Below the pieces are notes generated by a model that did no database searches, was not told the DNA's origin, and was given only the letters and a program-made list of their open reading frames with translations. A stretch of DNA of 64,000 bases from an uncultured Christensenellaceae bacterium. Lineage in GTDB: Bacteria > Bacillota > Clostridia > Christensenellales > UBA3700. The position numbers were made by a program, and so were the translations under genes. Where the stretch lies: the NCBI GenBank assembly GCA_910587685.1, contig CAJUMY010000008.1, forward strand, positions 7,320-71,319. Direction: 5' to 3'. This document shows positions 17,113 to 27,437 of this stretch, piece by piece; the stretch's first letter is position 1, and each line of letters begins with the position of its first letter.

Positions 17113-18090
17113 TTACTTTTTCTTATATACTCTTACGTAATCGACTGCAAAGTCATACTGCTTGCTCTTGTCGTTATCTTCGGGGTCACCCGCCCAATGC
17201 GGTTCGTACCCTCCTTTGCCGTCTTTTTGCTTTCCGACGAAAAGATTTCCGTTACCGTCGTTCTCCCCGGCTATCTCTACAGTCAAGAGAAGATATTCGC
17301 TCACGCTCGATACTCCGAGCTCCTTGCCGTCTACAACGTATTTCGTACGGTAAGTCTCTCTTCCGTCGATAAAGAAAATATATTCGTCCTCCGTCCACAT
17401 AACGCCGTACGTATGATACTCGTCATACATTTTCGGAACTCTGTACGCCGCTGATCTATCGCTCTTGAGGTTGTCTCCGTAACCGTCGCCGTGCACAACG
17501 TGGATCACTTGATTCTTTTCCTTTGACCCATAGAACGGCGATTCCATAATATCAATCTCTACGCCGTCTCTTCCGGTATTTAGCTCGTCTTTGTCAGTCA
17601 TTCCGACGCCTTCCTCGGGCATCATCCAGAACGCCGACCATATACCGCTCGCCTTGGGCGTCTTGCACCTTGCTTCGAAATATCCGTATTTCGTAGCGTA
17701 GCCTTTGTATTCTTCGCTACCGAGAGACGCCGAAGTGTGTCCCCTCGTTATTCCCGACTCGACCCAAGATGTATACCACCCTTTGCCGTATTCTCCGTTT
17801 TCTCTGTATTCTGTCCTTATTATGAGATTGCTATCTTCTACGAACGCAAGGTCTTTGACGTAATAGCCCGCTCGTCTTAGCGGATCGTTGAGTCCGACTC
17901 TCCACCTTGTCGCGTCAATGCTGTCGCCTTCGAAGTCGTCTTCCCACTCGAGTTCGTATCCGCCGTTTCTCAGCGCCTCTCCTAAAGTTTCATTTTTCGG
18001 CAACGGCTTCAACACGCTGCAGGATGCAAGCGAAAATACCATTATCGCCGTGATAATAACGGCTATCGCCGCAATAAATAATTTCTTCAT
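17113..18090 (-). CDS. Secreted glycoside hydrolase family 16 lipoprotein (beta-glucanase/laminarinase type)
   Basis: A 325-residue lipoprotein: MKKLFIAAIAVIITAIMVF signal followed by the lipobox LASC at about residues 21-24, so the enzyme is tethered outside the membrane. The GH16 jelly roll begins YELEWEDDFEGDSIDATRWRV. The catalytic ExDxxE motif is EIDIME in DGVEIDIMESPFYG (about residue 180). FEARCKTPKASGIWSAFWMMPE and YHTYGVMWTEDEYIFFIDG are further GH16 landmarks. It probably cuts beta-1,3 or mixed-linkage glucans or related galactans. Located between the mannosidase operon and two sugar transporters, pointing to a polysaccharide-use locus. GGAG precedes the ATG. Confidence 0.92.
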   Translation of the reverse strand: MKKLFIAAIAVIITAIMVFSLASCSVLKPLPKNETLGEALRNGGYELEWEDDFEGDSIDATRWRVGLNDPLRRAGYYVKDLAFVEDSNLIIRTEYRENGEYGKGWYTSWVESGITRGHTSASLGSEEYKGYATKYGYFEARCKTPKASGIWSAFWMMPEEGVGMTDKDELNTGRDGVEIDIMESPFYGSKEKNQVIHVVHGDGYGDNLKSDRSAAYRVPKMYDEYHTYGVMWTEDEYIFFIDGRETYRTKYVVDGKELGVSSVSEYLLLTVEIAGENDGNGNLFVGKQKDGKGGYEPHWAGDPEDNDKSKQYDFAVDYVRVYKKK

Positions 18091-18481
18091 TTCTTTCTCC
18101 GAATTTTTTTATTTCGACAACTCGATTTTATATATTAATACGTTATATATGTACGCGTAATTTTATAATATTCGTCATATAAGACAAAACGCCGTTTTTC
18201 TTTTTTATTATCGAATTCTACTCTATCCGTTTTCTAAATGCTTTTCTTAAAAGGCATGATAACTCTTAGTCTCGCCGTAGTTATACGCGTCGTTTCGAAT
18301 AGATATAAAGACGTCCTTAACTTTTCAATTCGATTATATATCGCCAAAATGAAATAATTCTAAAAACTAACGAATTTACGCGTAAAATTTTTCATTATTT
18401 CATTATATTTCAAATATTTTCCGAAAACGCAATCTTCGACGTTTCCATTGTTTCCGCTACATCATAATGTGATATCCCCGT

Positions 18482-18516
18482 AAAAAAGCGGCGGGATAGA
18501 CTTTCCTCACCGCTTT
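18482..18516 (-). terminator. Terminator after the first GPH transporter
   Basis: AAAGCGG (18485-18491) and CCGCTTT (18510-18516) with further partial pairing inside; leftward it continues as TTTTTTACGG. It is 88 bp past the transporter stop. The rest of the 18091-18603 gap is AT-rich with no other clear element. Confidence 0.7.
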
Positions 18517-18603
18517 ATTATAAATTACCGGATTTGACAGTTAAACCATATCCTACGCTTTAACGTATAAATACGTTCAAACAGCTTCAATAAAGAGACT
18601 CTT

Positions 18604-20421
18604 CTACATCCCTTTTGAATTATTGTCCTCTGCTGTGATCTCCGACGTTTTTTCTTCATCTTCGCCGCCGGAAATTTCTTCGGTTTCGCTCGGCTTTTCC
18701 TCTCCGCTCTGTTCGGTTACCGCTTCGCCTATCGTCTTGTTCTCTTCTTTAGCTTTACTGCTCTTATCATTTATGACGTTCTCTAACATATTGAGCGAAC
18801 CTTCTTCTTCCGCTATCTCCTGAGCGTTGACCGCGGTCGCCTTCAACTGTTCGACTATCTTTGCGTGCTTCTTCTTATCAAGCGTATAGAACAAGAGACA
18901 TATTAGCATCAACGCGCCCGACCCTGCGGACAACCATAGCGCTACGTTACCGTAGTTCTCGGCAATTTCAATAAGCTCCGGCGAAAGGACAAAGACCTCA
19001 ACTCCGTCGGGAACCAAATAATTCGCGGGGTTGAATCCCATCTTATCCTGAATAAGCGCGGGTATGAGCGCCGCCGCCTGACCTACGACCGCCGTCAACG
19101 AATATGCGAACGTCTGAATGAATCCTTCGAGTCTGTAACCGCTCTTGACCTGCTGATAGTCGCCTATTTCCGAAAGTATGAGCGGTTGCAAGCTACCGAG
19201 CGCGTTAAAGCAAGCGATAAATCTAAAGACTGTGATCACGTACGGCGTCCAGCTTCCTTGCGGGAAATTCTGAAATCCTATTATTGCTAGCAATAGATAC
19301 GCGCCCGTGTTACAAGCCTGCCAGAATATCATTATAGTTCGGTTATTGAATTTCCTCGTCATCCAAGGAAGCAGTATCATATTAGGCGTCGCCGCAAAAC
19401 CTACGAAGAGCGAAAGGCCTCCGAAAATAGCGACCGCGGTGCCTACGTCTCCCGCATATTTAACTCTCGCCATGATCTCCCAGCTAAGGTCGATAGTTCC
19501 TTTGAGACAGCCAAGACAAAGCGCCAGCGTAAGTATCAAAAGAGGTTTGTTCTTAACTATCATCTTGAGACCTTCGATAGTAGACACCTTCTCCTTCGCA
19601 TCCTCTTCAGGAGTAACGAATACCCTCTCCTTTACTTTGAGAAGCAAGAACATGAACGCAATGCCGAGAACCGCGGATATGAGACCGAACGCTCTCGTCG
19701 CCCAAACGTCGCCCGCAACCTTGACTATAACTCCTTTGATAGCGTTCATAACGGTAGGAGCAAATCCCATGACGAGACCTATAGGCGCCCAAACGTCAGC
19801 TCTTTCCTGCTGATTCGGAGTAAATACGCCAGGGAAGAGATTCCAAGTGTTTATCCACAAACTCCAAAGAAGAAGCGTAGGCGTACAAGTCAAATACACG
19901 TAAATGGTTCTCTGCGTCGTAGTCAGTCCGCTTGGAGACCACATCGCAACGACGCCGAGAATAGCTACAATTGGAGCCAAACAAATTATGTACGGTTTGT
20001 ACCGTCCGAACTTCGTCTTCGTACGTTGTATCATACGTCCGTACATCGGCGTAAATATAAGAGCAAGAACGTTCGCGACAAGATACATTATAGTCGCGTG
20101 TAACGGACCTTTCGTTCCCATATTGTAGATGAGCGGTACCTGACTCACGGTGATATACATACCGATAAAGCTCGTAATGAGACTGACGCCCATACTTGCT
20201 CCGCCTAAAGAGAGTATCTCTTTCAGATTGAGAAATCTACCGCTCGTCGGTTCTTTCCAAAACCGCTTCAGATTGCCGCCTAGCGCGGCAGCTCTCTTCG
20301 CAACCGCCGACGGCTTCTTTTCCTTATTAGCTCGAGTTGCCTTTGCTTGGACGCGTTTTTCTTTCCAAGTTAATTTTACTCGATCGCTTTTTCCCTTCGG
20401 AGAATCTTTTCTTTTTCTCAT
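18604..20421 (-). CDS. GPH-family (glycoside-pentoside-hexuronide) sugar:cation symporter, paralogue 1
   Basis: A 605-residue major-facilitator-type transporter with about twelve membrane helices between residues 70 and 520. GPH-type features include the loop TPMYGRMIQRTKTKFGRYKPYI (the family's D/G-R-K-rich loop 2-3) and SEIGDYQQVKSGYRLEGFIQTFAYSL in the second half. Both ends are unusual: a Lys/Arg-rich cytosolic leader of about 65 residues and an acidic tail of about 80 residues ending in Glu/Ser repeats. It shares its architecture with the gene upstream (20574-22274), so the two arose by duplication. Probably imports mannosides or glucosides made by the nearby hydrolases. Confidence 0.86.
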   Translation of the reverse strand: MRKRKDSPKGKSDRVKLTWKEKRVQAKATRANKEKKPSAVAKRAAALGGNLKRFWKEPTSGRFLNLKEILSLGGASMGVSLITSFIGMYITVSQVPLIYNMGTKGPLHATIMYLVANVLALIFTPMYGRMIQRTKTKFGRYKPYIICLAPIVAILGVVAMWSPSGLTTTQRTIYVYLTCTPTLLLWSLWINTWNLFPGVFTPNQQERADVWAPIGLVMGFAPTVMNAIKGVIVKVAGDVWATRAFGLISAVLGIAFMFLLLKVKERVFVTPEEDAKEKVSTIEGLKMIVKNKPLLILTLALCLGCLKGTIDLSWEIMARVKYAGDVGTAVAIFGGLSLFVGFAATPNMILLPWMTRKFNNRTIMIFWQACNTGAYLLLAIIGFQNFPQGSWTPYVITVFRFIACFNALGSLQPLILSEIGDYQQVKSGYRLEGFIQTFAYSLTAVVGQAAALIPALIQDKMGFNPANYLVPDGVEVFVLSPELIEIAENYGNVALWLSAGSGALMLICLLFYTLDKKKHAKIVEQLKATAVNAQEIAEEEGSLNMLENVINDKSSKAKEENKTIGEAVTEQSGEEKPSETEEISGGEDEEKTSEITAEDNNSKGM

Positions 20422-20520
20422 AATTCTATTCCTTATAATAAATAATCAATAATATTAAAAGATTTTCTTTTTTAAGTTTCCTATTATTCGTATTTATCTA
20501 TCAATTTCGATTACACAGCC

Positions 20521-20552
20521 AAAGTACAAGCGTAATCTCACGCTTGTACTTT
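20521..20552. terminator. Perfect stem-loop between the two transporters
   Basis: AAAGTACAAGCGT (20521-20533) and ACGCTTGTACTTT (20540-20552) form a perfect 13-bp stem with a 6-nt loop, 22 bp after the second transporter's stop. No U-tract in the direction of that gene, so termination may be partial. Confidence 0.6.
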
Positions 20553-20573
20553 GCTTTCTATCAAAATGAAATA

Positions 20574-22274
20574 TTAAATTTTATCGTCTTCGGAAATGCT
20601 ATCCTCGGTAACGTTGACGCCGTCGGCGCCCGCTCCGCTTGATTCTATGATCTCCTTTATTTCTTCCGCGCTCTCTCCCATCTCTTCGAGCTCGCGGATA
20701 GCCGAATCTTTAGCTTCTTCGAGACTCTCTTCTTCCTCGAACGTACTGCTGACCGCTCTCAATTTTATCTCTTCCATATACTGCTTGTGCTTCTTCTCAT
20801 TGAACGTGTAGAAGAATAGCGGTATCATAGAAAGAACGCACGCGATAAGAGCGATATACGTCGCCGCATTGAACCAACTATTCGCAATGCCGACTACGTA
20901 GTCGGGATTGAATACGCCGCTCGCAATGCTTCCCGGTGACGGTCTGAATATATCAAGACCCTGCTCGAAGCCCAAAAGATTGGTCTGAATAAGAACGGGG
21001 ATAAACTGGAACGCAACGCCGAAGAGCGACGAAACCCACATATTGAAAGAGTTGAGATAGCCTTCGATACGTTCGTTCGAAATATACTGCTGATAGTCGA
21101 TAAGATCCGCAAGAAGCGACGGGAATACTATGATATTAAGACCCGTACAAAGATTATACAAGAATCCGTAAAGAGTACATATTATTATACTTGCGATACC
21201 GACGGGCATATTCTGGAAGCCGACTATCGCGAGGACCGCCAGTATAACGGTCTGGATACCTGTACCGAAAAGAATTACGTTCTTCTTTCCGAATTTTTTT
21301 ATAAGCAGCGGCGCTATTAGCATACCGGGCGTCGCGCCGAAACCTGTGATAAGAGTGAGCGACGAATATGTAGTTACGCCGTAATCGCTCTGATATTTGT
21401 ATTCTCCGAGGAGCGGCATCTGCAAATAGAACGTAGTCTTAAGCACCGTAAAGATACCGAACGCCACGTACAAAAGAAGAGGTTTGTTCTTCGCTATCAT
21501 GGAAATACCTTTGAGGAATCCCACCTTTTCCTTCTTCACGTCTTCCTGCGTGTCGTACACTCTTTCCTTCGTGAATTTGAATATAAAGAACGTCAACGCA
21601 AAACCGAGCAGCGAAAATACGATACCGTAGATACGGAACGCCCAATATTCTTTATTCATCCTCTTGAATACGTCGCGGATAGGTCCGAGCAAGAAGTTCA
21701 TGATAGTAGGCGCAAGCGAAAGTATCAGCGACACCGGCGAAAGCATATTCGCTCTTTCCTGCGAATTCGGCGTCATAACCGCCGGATAGAGGTTAGAAAG
21801 CGAAACGAACAACTGCTGAAGACACAGCATCGGCACCGCCGTACAGTATAGATATACAAGACGCACGGTCTTATTCGTTATGATGTCAAGCGGTGAAAAA
21901 GACGCCAGTATCGCAAGCACCGTTATCAACGGAGTCATCCACAAAAAGTGCGGTTTTAACTTTCCTTTTCCTTTCTTCTTGGGATTGTCGATAATGTTTC
22001 CGAAAATCGGCGTGATAATAAGGTTAAGTATCGAAACCGCAACCGTAATTATCGTAGCGTGTATAGCCTCTACTCCGTAAGCTATAGGAATGATCGCCGC
22101 CGTCAAAACGAGATATCCGACGTTGATGATGAAGTTCATACCGAGACTCGATACGCTGAATGCCGCTACTTCCTTAAGACTAAGATGATAGTCCGGCGAC
22201 AAGGGTTGCTTCCAAAATTTCTTTAGTTTCTTAGCGCTAGCTTTAAGGTCGAAACTTTTCTTGGTTTTTGCCAT
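20574..22274 (-). CDS. GPH-family sugar:cation symporter, paralogue 2
   Basis: A 566-residue twelve-helix transporter homologous along its length to the adjacent one. Family features are TPIFGNIIDNPKKKGKGKLKPHFLW in the loop after helix 2 and DLIDYQQYISNERIEGYLNSFNMWVSSL in the second half. It has the same basic leader (about 40 residues, ending WKQPLSPDYHLSLKEV, which parallels WKEPTSGRFLNLKEI in paralogue 1) and an acidic tail rich in Glu and Ser. Two transporters of one family next to each other suggests separate substrates or heteromeric regulation. GAGAGG precedes the ATG. Confidence 0.86.
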   Translation of the reverse strand: MAKTKKSFDLKASAKKLKKFWKQPLSPDYHLSLKEVAAFSVSSLGMNFIINVGYLVLTAAIIPIAYGVEAIHATIITVAVSILNLIITPIFGNIIDNPKKKGKGKLKPHFLWMTPLITVLAILASFSPLDIITNKTVRLVYLYCTAVPMLCLQQLFVSLSNLYPAVMTPNSQERANMLSPVSLILSLAPTIMNFLLGPIRDVFKRMNKEYWAFRIYGIVFSLLGFALTFFIFKFTKERVYDTQEDVKKEKVGFLKGISMIAKNKPLLLYVAFGIFTVLKTTFYLQMPLLGEYKYQSDYGVTTYSSLTLITGFGATPGMLIAPLLIKKFGKKNVILFGTGIQTVILAVLAIVGFQNMPVGIASIIICTLYGFLYNLCTGLNIIVFPSLLADLIDYQQYISNERIEGYLNSFNMWVSSLFGVAFQFIPVLIQTNLLGFEQGLDIFRPSPGSIASGVFNPDYVVGIANSWFNAATYIALIACVLSMIPLFFYTFNEKKHKQYMEEIKLRAVSSTFEEEESLEEAKDSAIRELEEMGESAEEIKEIIESSGAGADGVNVTEDSISEDDKI

Positions 22275-22416
22275 ATTAACCTCTCATAATTTCCTTGAAT
22301 AAAAATATTCATTTTATTTTATCATATATGCGATAACAGTGTCAAGACGCTTTCAAGCCGTATTTCATTTTATTCTGCAACAATAAATCAACAATATAAC
22401 TTATTCGAATAAAAAC

Positions 22417-22443
22417 GCGGCAAACTTTCTATTCGTTTGCCGC
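22417..22443 (-). terminator. Terminator of the large surface-protein gene
   Basis: GCGGCAAAC (22417-22425) and GTTTGCCGC (22435-22443) pair perfectly; leftward it is followed by GTTTTTATT. Confidence 0.85.
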
Positions 22444-22456
22444 ATTTTATCCAATA

Positions 22457-25400
22457 TTATGAACCGCTACCGTTACTTCCGCGGTTGCCGACGGCTCCCG
22501 TTCTTCCGTTAGTCGAACCGATACCGCCTTGTCCGCCAGCTCCTCCTGCGCCTCCTATTCCTTTAGCTCCGTCCTTTCCCGTCGCTCCGGCATCGCCGCC
22601 GTTTCCTCCTCTACCGCCTGTTCCGCCATCGCCGCCCGCGCCTCCGACACCGCGAATTCCCAGCGAGCTATCTACGTTTACGGCAAATTGACCGTTTCCA
22701 CCTTTTCCGCCTCTGCCGCCCGTACCTCCGCTACCGCCCTTTCCGGGATCTCCCGCTCCGGTAAACGGATCTGCATTATCATCGTCGTGACCGTTTCCGC
22801 CTGCGCCTCCGGTTCCGCCGGTTCCTCCTTTGCCGCCTGCGCCTCCGATAAGTCTAAGATCGGTCGTATCGCATGAAAACCTTTTCCCCGAATATACATA
22901 TATGGCATAACCGCCATCTCCGCCGTCGCCACCGCTTCCGCCGGTCCAGCCTGACTTTCCGTCATCTCCGTTTACAGGCTTAAAAATACTGCCTGAAGGT
23001 CCGTTCTTTCCGTCCGCTCCTCTTTTCCCTGTGCTGCCGTCAGTTCCTGCCTTACCTTGTCCTCCTACGATTATACCGGTACAATCGATATAAATGAAAT
23101 TTGTAACATATATTGCATCGCTTCCTCTGTTACTTCTCCATAAATCCGATATTTTAAGCAATGGCGCGCCTGCTCTTATCTCCACTTTTCCTATTAACGC
23201 CAGATTATCCGCCCAAATACAGTTTCCTTTGAATCCGTCTCCATCGATAATTTTACCGATGTCTCCGATTTTCAACGTTCCTTCCTTTACTATCACGCTG
23301 TAATCGCTTCCGTATATCAAACCGTTATTATGCTCGTTATATCCTGTAACGTATATGTCTCCGTACGAACGCAACACCGAACGACCGCCCTCGAATCTGA
23401 CGTATGTTCCGCCGGCGTGAACGATTGCGTTAAGGTTCCTGCATATTAGCAACTTTGTCCCGCCTGCAGAAATACTTACGTCGTACGATCTATCTCTATT
23501 TCCGTTAATGACTATGACTTTTACAATACTCGGCACGTTGATCGTATAGCTAGGACCAAATCGAGAACTAGCTTCGTCTGCCGTTGCGTCAACATACATG
23601 AATTGAGTTTTTTCGGCGTTATTGAAATTGGACATCGTCACGTTCGACTCGCACAGATAAAAATTAAACGTTTCCCGCAATACATATTCGTATCCGTTAC
23701 CTTTTAACGTAATTCCAACGCTCATACGTTTCAGCCTTTCATATGAATACGTTTTATAATCGTAACTTGCATATATTTGTTTTCCGTTAAGAGCTACGTT
23801 TTTGATAGGCGCATTATTGATTTCTATATTGTTGTTGTTAAAGAATCTAAACATAAAATCAGCGGTTATCGCAGTCAATTTGTATTGGGAATTCAATCTT
23901 GCGGTAAATCTGGGAATCAAATCGTGCGTTTCATAAGTCTCGAGATCTATATTATACGCGTCCGTTTCGAAAACCACTTTTACATTCAAATTCAAAAAGT
24001 ATGTTACGTAATAATATTCCAACATAAATTCGATTTGCTGATCTATCGCGCTACTCTTAACTACGAACGACGAACCGTAGAATTCTATATATTGGCTTCC
24101 TTTTTTTACGGAGATTTTGCTGAAATCTACGTCTATTACGTTTAAGCCGCTTACCAGAGAAATGCTATATCTCATTGTCGGAATAACGATTCCAGAATCT
24201 TCGACTCTGTCCGCCTTATCGTTCCCCGAATACGCAATAAGTTTTATGCTATCGTACCTTTCCGTAATTTGGAAATATACCGTATCCATATTATAAACGG
24301 ACTCTCCGGTCACAATAAAATAATATTCTTTTCCGCTATCAAGAGAATACGAATACTTGTGTATTCTTCCGTCACGCATTATCGTCGGCGTCAGTTTAGC
24401 AACGTAGCTTGTCCCGTCGAATAGTTCGACGGAATAATTATCGTCGATCTCCTGTTCTATATACAAATTATACGCCGTACTTTTTTTCGGAACGAATTTG
24501 AGCGCGACTTTTTTTCCTTCATTCATCTCTACGCGCTTTGCCGCCTGTCCGTCAAAGAGCTCCATCTGTTCGGAATCGTTTATATGATTTCCGCTCATAT
24601 ATATAGCGTTAAATATGATCGACTGATTCGACATATTGTTCAATACCAGTTTGAGATAATATACCGTATTCGCAGAAAGATCCGCCGTTAAATCAACGTA
24701 TTTCGCGCTCGACGATCTTGACCTTTCTTTCAAATTCGAATCATATAATATTATCTGTCCGGTATGCGTATTATTGTTATTTCCTCTAATATAGAATTTG
24801 TATTTTTCCGTATATAATGGAACGAATCTAAAATAAGACTCGCCTGTTTTCGTCACGTTAAGCGACGAGCCCACTTCTATTCCTCCCGGCATGAACAAAA
24901 CGTTCAACTTGCTGTTCGCATTCTTCCCGACGGCTATTTTCACGATGTATTTACCGACCGCCAGTTTGCGTTCTATTGAAGAATTCCCGCTTTGTTGCAA
25001 ATTCATATTATTATCGAAAAGATATATGGTTCCGTTAGAAACTAATCTGTAATTGTCGCCGATAGAAATATCTAAAGTATAATAAGCGTTTCCGTAATTA
25101 TCGGCAGTCTTTACGATCTCTTCATTGAACTTGTCTACCTGCATCGAGTCAAGCGTTATATTAATATTGCAAGGCATATTCGATACTTTGAAGTAATATG
25201 TATTTCCTTCCCGAAGATTGACTACGCTGCTGGCGATATTGGAATAAAGCTCGTTAAATGAAGAGTCATAGATAACTATCGCCCCGTTTCCGACCGAAAT
25301 ACGATAGGATTCAGTAGCTTTCGGGATGAATTTAACGTACTTTGACGTGACAGTATTGTTACCGAAACCAACGTCTCCCGAACCGAAATATATATTTAAC

Positions 25401-27385
25401 TTTGCCGTCTTTACAACGTTTTTTGTGTTGCGTACGCTTATAAAATAATTTTCCGAACTGAGAAACTCTAAGTTCTTATACTCTTTTGCTGATTTGTCAA
25501 AAACTTTTATCTCGACGTCGCCGTTCGCTACCGTAAAAGTATATTCGCCGCTTAACTTAGGCTTGAACCCGTAATACTTGGTCTCATATCCTTCGAGCGT
25601 GATTTGCTCTTGGGAGTCGCTCGTCAGACTATTTCCCGCAGACATTCTCACCGAACCGTTGATACTGCCGCCTGATTGATTAACGATAGATACAAAGTAA
25701 CTTGAACCTCCCTCTATCAATATTTCCGCAGTTTTGCGATTCGTATCTATAAGATTTTCGGTTTCTCCGTATTTCCACACTTTTAATACAGTTGCGCCCG
25801 AAGTTGCTAGCCTTATTACGTAATTTGCGGTCTTTTCGGAACTTATGAAATAGTTTTTCGTTTTATACGCTTCGACGTTAAACGTATCTTCTCTGTCCGT
25901 CAATAATTCCGACGCGACAAGCTCGATCCGCAGCGAAGTATTGTTCGTTGTTCTAAGTCCTTCTTGCGATATTTTTACTCGATAGCGTTCTCTGGCGTTC
26001 AGTTCCGCTACGAAACGATTATCTGCATTGCGCGTTATCGGAACGCTTCTGCCGTTATCTAAATTAATAAGTCCGAGATCATATTTACCGCTTCTCTTTA
26101 TTTCAAAACTGTGCTGTCCGCTACGTCTTGCGATCGCGTCTATAGACATATCTCCATTCGGCAGTAGGTACATCGGTATATCGCTGTAACATTCATGAAC
26201 GGTACTATCTTCAGTATCAAAAAGAATTTTATTATTCGTAACTCTGAAGCGAACGTCTTCTCCGTTTTCGTTTTTATCGCTGTAATAAGTCAAATTCGTA
26301 CCGTTGACTGTGGATACTATTTCAAACTCCACCTGCTGTATTAAACGGCTTCTGCGGTCGGTATCGTTCAATAACGTTATACACTGAGCGTATCCGTCCT
26401 TATCTACGAATATCTCTTCCTTCGGCGATATATATACAGCGCGAGTATACGAGGGAAGCGAATTATCCGTCATTTGCATTTCCTTTGATTTTTCTGTAAA
26501 TATATCTTTTTCGTTATTACACTCTATTTGTTCGCTGTTTTGGGAAAACGTCTCCAAAACGTTGGCAAAATCCATTCCCGCCTCGAAAAAATCAAATACG
26601 TCGCCCATTATAGGCAACGCTCCGATAAGCTGGTGCGCTGAAAATTTCGTCAACTCAAGCCATCCTTCGTCGGTACTCTTTTTCTTGATTCCGCTGTAGT
26701 TCAACCGCGTCTGCAGTATGATTAGCCCGTTATCGCGCTGTTTGTTATACCCGCTGTCTCCGTAATTAAGTTCATTCTCGTTGAGAAGTTGCGCTCCGAA
26801 GCCGACGTTAGTAAGATGAAAGTCCATATTAAAACGATACGTCGTCACGTTATTTCCGTGGTAATAATTATATTCCGCTTTTGACTTTTTCCAGACTTCT
26901 TCGCCGTTATCTCCTATTTCGTATTCGAGATCCCCGTTTATAAGCGGTTTGATCGTTATAGCTTGTTGATTATTATAATTTTCCCAATTGAAATAGATAA
27001 CATATATATGTATATAGTTGAGCTTCTTATCGTTTGGCGGTACGACGTGAGTTGTGTGAACTACCAAAAAACCGTACTCTTCTCCAAAATACTTATATAC
27101 TGCACTCTCCCCTTTATGGCGCAGATATTCTATAGGTATTACTCTCTGTATGTCAAAAATAGTATCTCCGTATTTCGCATCATTAAATGTATTTGCGAAA
27201 GCAAATATATCTACCTCTCTTTCCACATTTGCAAAATTAGATTGATTAGTGAAACTAACCATATTTTTGATTACATTCTCTTCCGCTAATGCATTATTCT
27301 GCGAAAAACTAACTATTCCAACAATTAATATCATCAGAATAAAACATAGAATAAATGTACGTCTTTTGCTAAATGTTTTTCTCAT
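22457..27385 (-). CDS. Very large secreted protein with repeated beta-sandwich-like domains and a Gly-rich tail
   Basis: A 1,642-residue protein. Residues 1-34 are a classical signal peptide (basic MRKTFSKRR, hydrophobic FILCFILMILIVGIVSF, then NNALAEE). Residues about 40-420 are a unique N-terminal region. From about 440 to 1000 there are repeated units of roughly 80-100 residues with a pattern such as YRISVGNGAIVIYDSSFNEL and YYFKVSN, similar to bacterial pre-peptidase C-terminal (PPC-like) sandwiches. Residues about 1310-1450 have short turns typical of a beta-solenoid (GGTYVRFEGGRSVLRSYGD). The last about 190 residues are dominated by GGxGGxGG with Asn/Asp/Thr. No LPXTG anchor, SLH domain or protease motif was seen. 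Role unknown; adhesion or matrix formation is an inference. GGGAG precedes the ATG. Confidence 0.72.
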   Translation of the reverse strand: MRKTFSKRRTFILCFILMILIVGIVSFSQNNALAEENVIKNMVSFTNQSNFANVEREVDIFAFANTFNDAKYGDTIFDIQRVIPIEYLRHKGESAVYKYFGEEYGFLVVHTTHVVPPNDKKLNYIHIYVIYFNWENYNNQQAITIKPLINGDLEYEIGDNGEEVWKKSKAEYNYYHGNNVTTYRFNMDFHLTNVGFGAQLLNENELNYGDSGYNKQRDNGLIILQTRLNYSGIKKKSTDEGWLELTKFSAHQLIGALPIMGDVFDFFEAGMDFANVLETFSQNSEQIECNNEKDIFTEKSKEMQMTDNSLPSYTRAVYISPKEEIFVDKDGYAQCITLLNDTDRRSRLIQQVEFEIVSTVNGTNLTYYSDKNENGEDVRFRVTNNKILFDTEDSTVHECYSDIPMYLLPNGDMSIDAIARRSGQHSFEIKRSGKYDLGLINLDNGRSVPITRNADNRFVAELNARERYRVKISQEGLRTTNNTSLRIELVASELLTDREDTFNVEAYKTKNYFISSEKTANYVIRLATSGATVLKVWKYGETENLIDTNRKTAEILIEGGSSYFVSIVNQSGGSINGSVRMSAGNSLTSDSQEQITLEGYETKYYGFKPKLSGEYTFTVANGDVEIKVFDKSAKEYKNLEFLSSENYFISVRNTKNVVKTAKLNIYFGSGDVGFGNNTVTSKYVKFIPKATESYRISVGNGAIVIYDSSFNELYSNIASSVVNLREGNTYYFKVSNMPCNINITLDSMQVDKFNEEIVKTADNYGNAYYTLDISIGDNYRLVSNGTIYLFDNNMNLQQSGNSSIERKLAVGKYIVKIAVGKNANSKLNVLFMPGGIEVGSSLNVTKTGESYFRFVPLYTEKYKFYIRGNNNNTHTGQIILYDSNLKERSRSSSAKYVDLTADLSANTVYYLKLVLNNMSNQSIIFNAIYMSGNHINDSEQMELFDGQAAKRVEMNEGKKVALKFVPKKSTAYNLYIEQEIDDNYSVELFDGTSYVAKLTPTIMRDGRIHKYSYSLDSGKEYYFIVTGESVYNMDTVYFQITERYDSIKLIAYSGNDKADRVEDSGIVIPTMRYSISLVSGLNVIDVDFSKISVKKGSQYIEFYGSSFVVKSSAIDQQIEFMLEYYYVTYFLNLNVKVVFETDAYNIDLETYETHDLIPRFTARLNSQYKLTAITADFMFRFFNNNNIEINNAPIKNVALNGKQIYASYDYKTYSYERLKRMSVGITLKGNGYEYVLRETFNFYLCESNVTMSNFNNAEKTQFMYVDATADEASSRFGPSYTINVPSIVKVIVINGNRDRSYDVSISAGGTKLLICRNLNAIVHAGGTYVRFEGGRSVLRSYGDIYVTGYNEHNNGLIYGSDYSVIVKEGTLKIGDIGKIIDGDGFKGNCIWADNLALIGKVEIRAGAPLLKISDLWRSNRGSDAIYVTNFIYIDCTGIIVGGQGKAGTDGSTGKRGADGKNGPSGSIFKPVNGDDGKSGWTGGSGGDGGDGGYAIYVYSGKRFSCDTTDLRLIGGAGGKGGTGGTGGAGGNGHDDDNADPFTGAGDPGKGGSGGTGGRGGKGGNGQFAVNVDSSLGIRGVGGAGGDGGTGGRGGNGGDAGATGKDGAKGIGGAGGAGGQGGIGSTNGRTGAVGNRGSNGSGS

Positions 27386-27437
27386 AATTTGCTCCCTTTA
27401 TATTTTTTTATTTCACTTTTTGTCGATAAGTTTCAAC

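Noticed and set aside
22457..23050. Repetitive GC-rich stretch as a possible CRISPR array or tandem DNA repeat
   Set aside because: The repetition follows the Gly codons of the reading frame, with no constant repeat/spacer structure.
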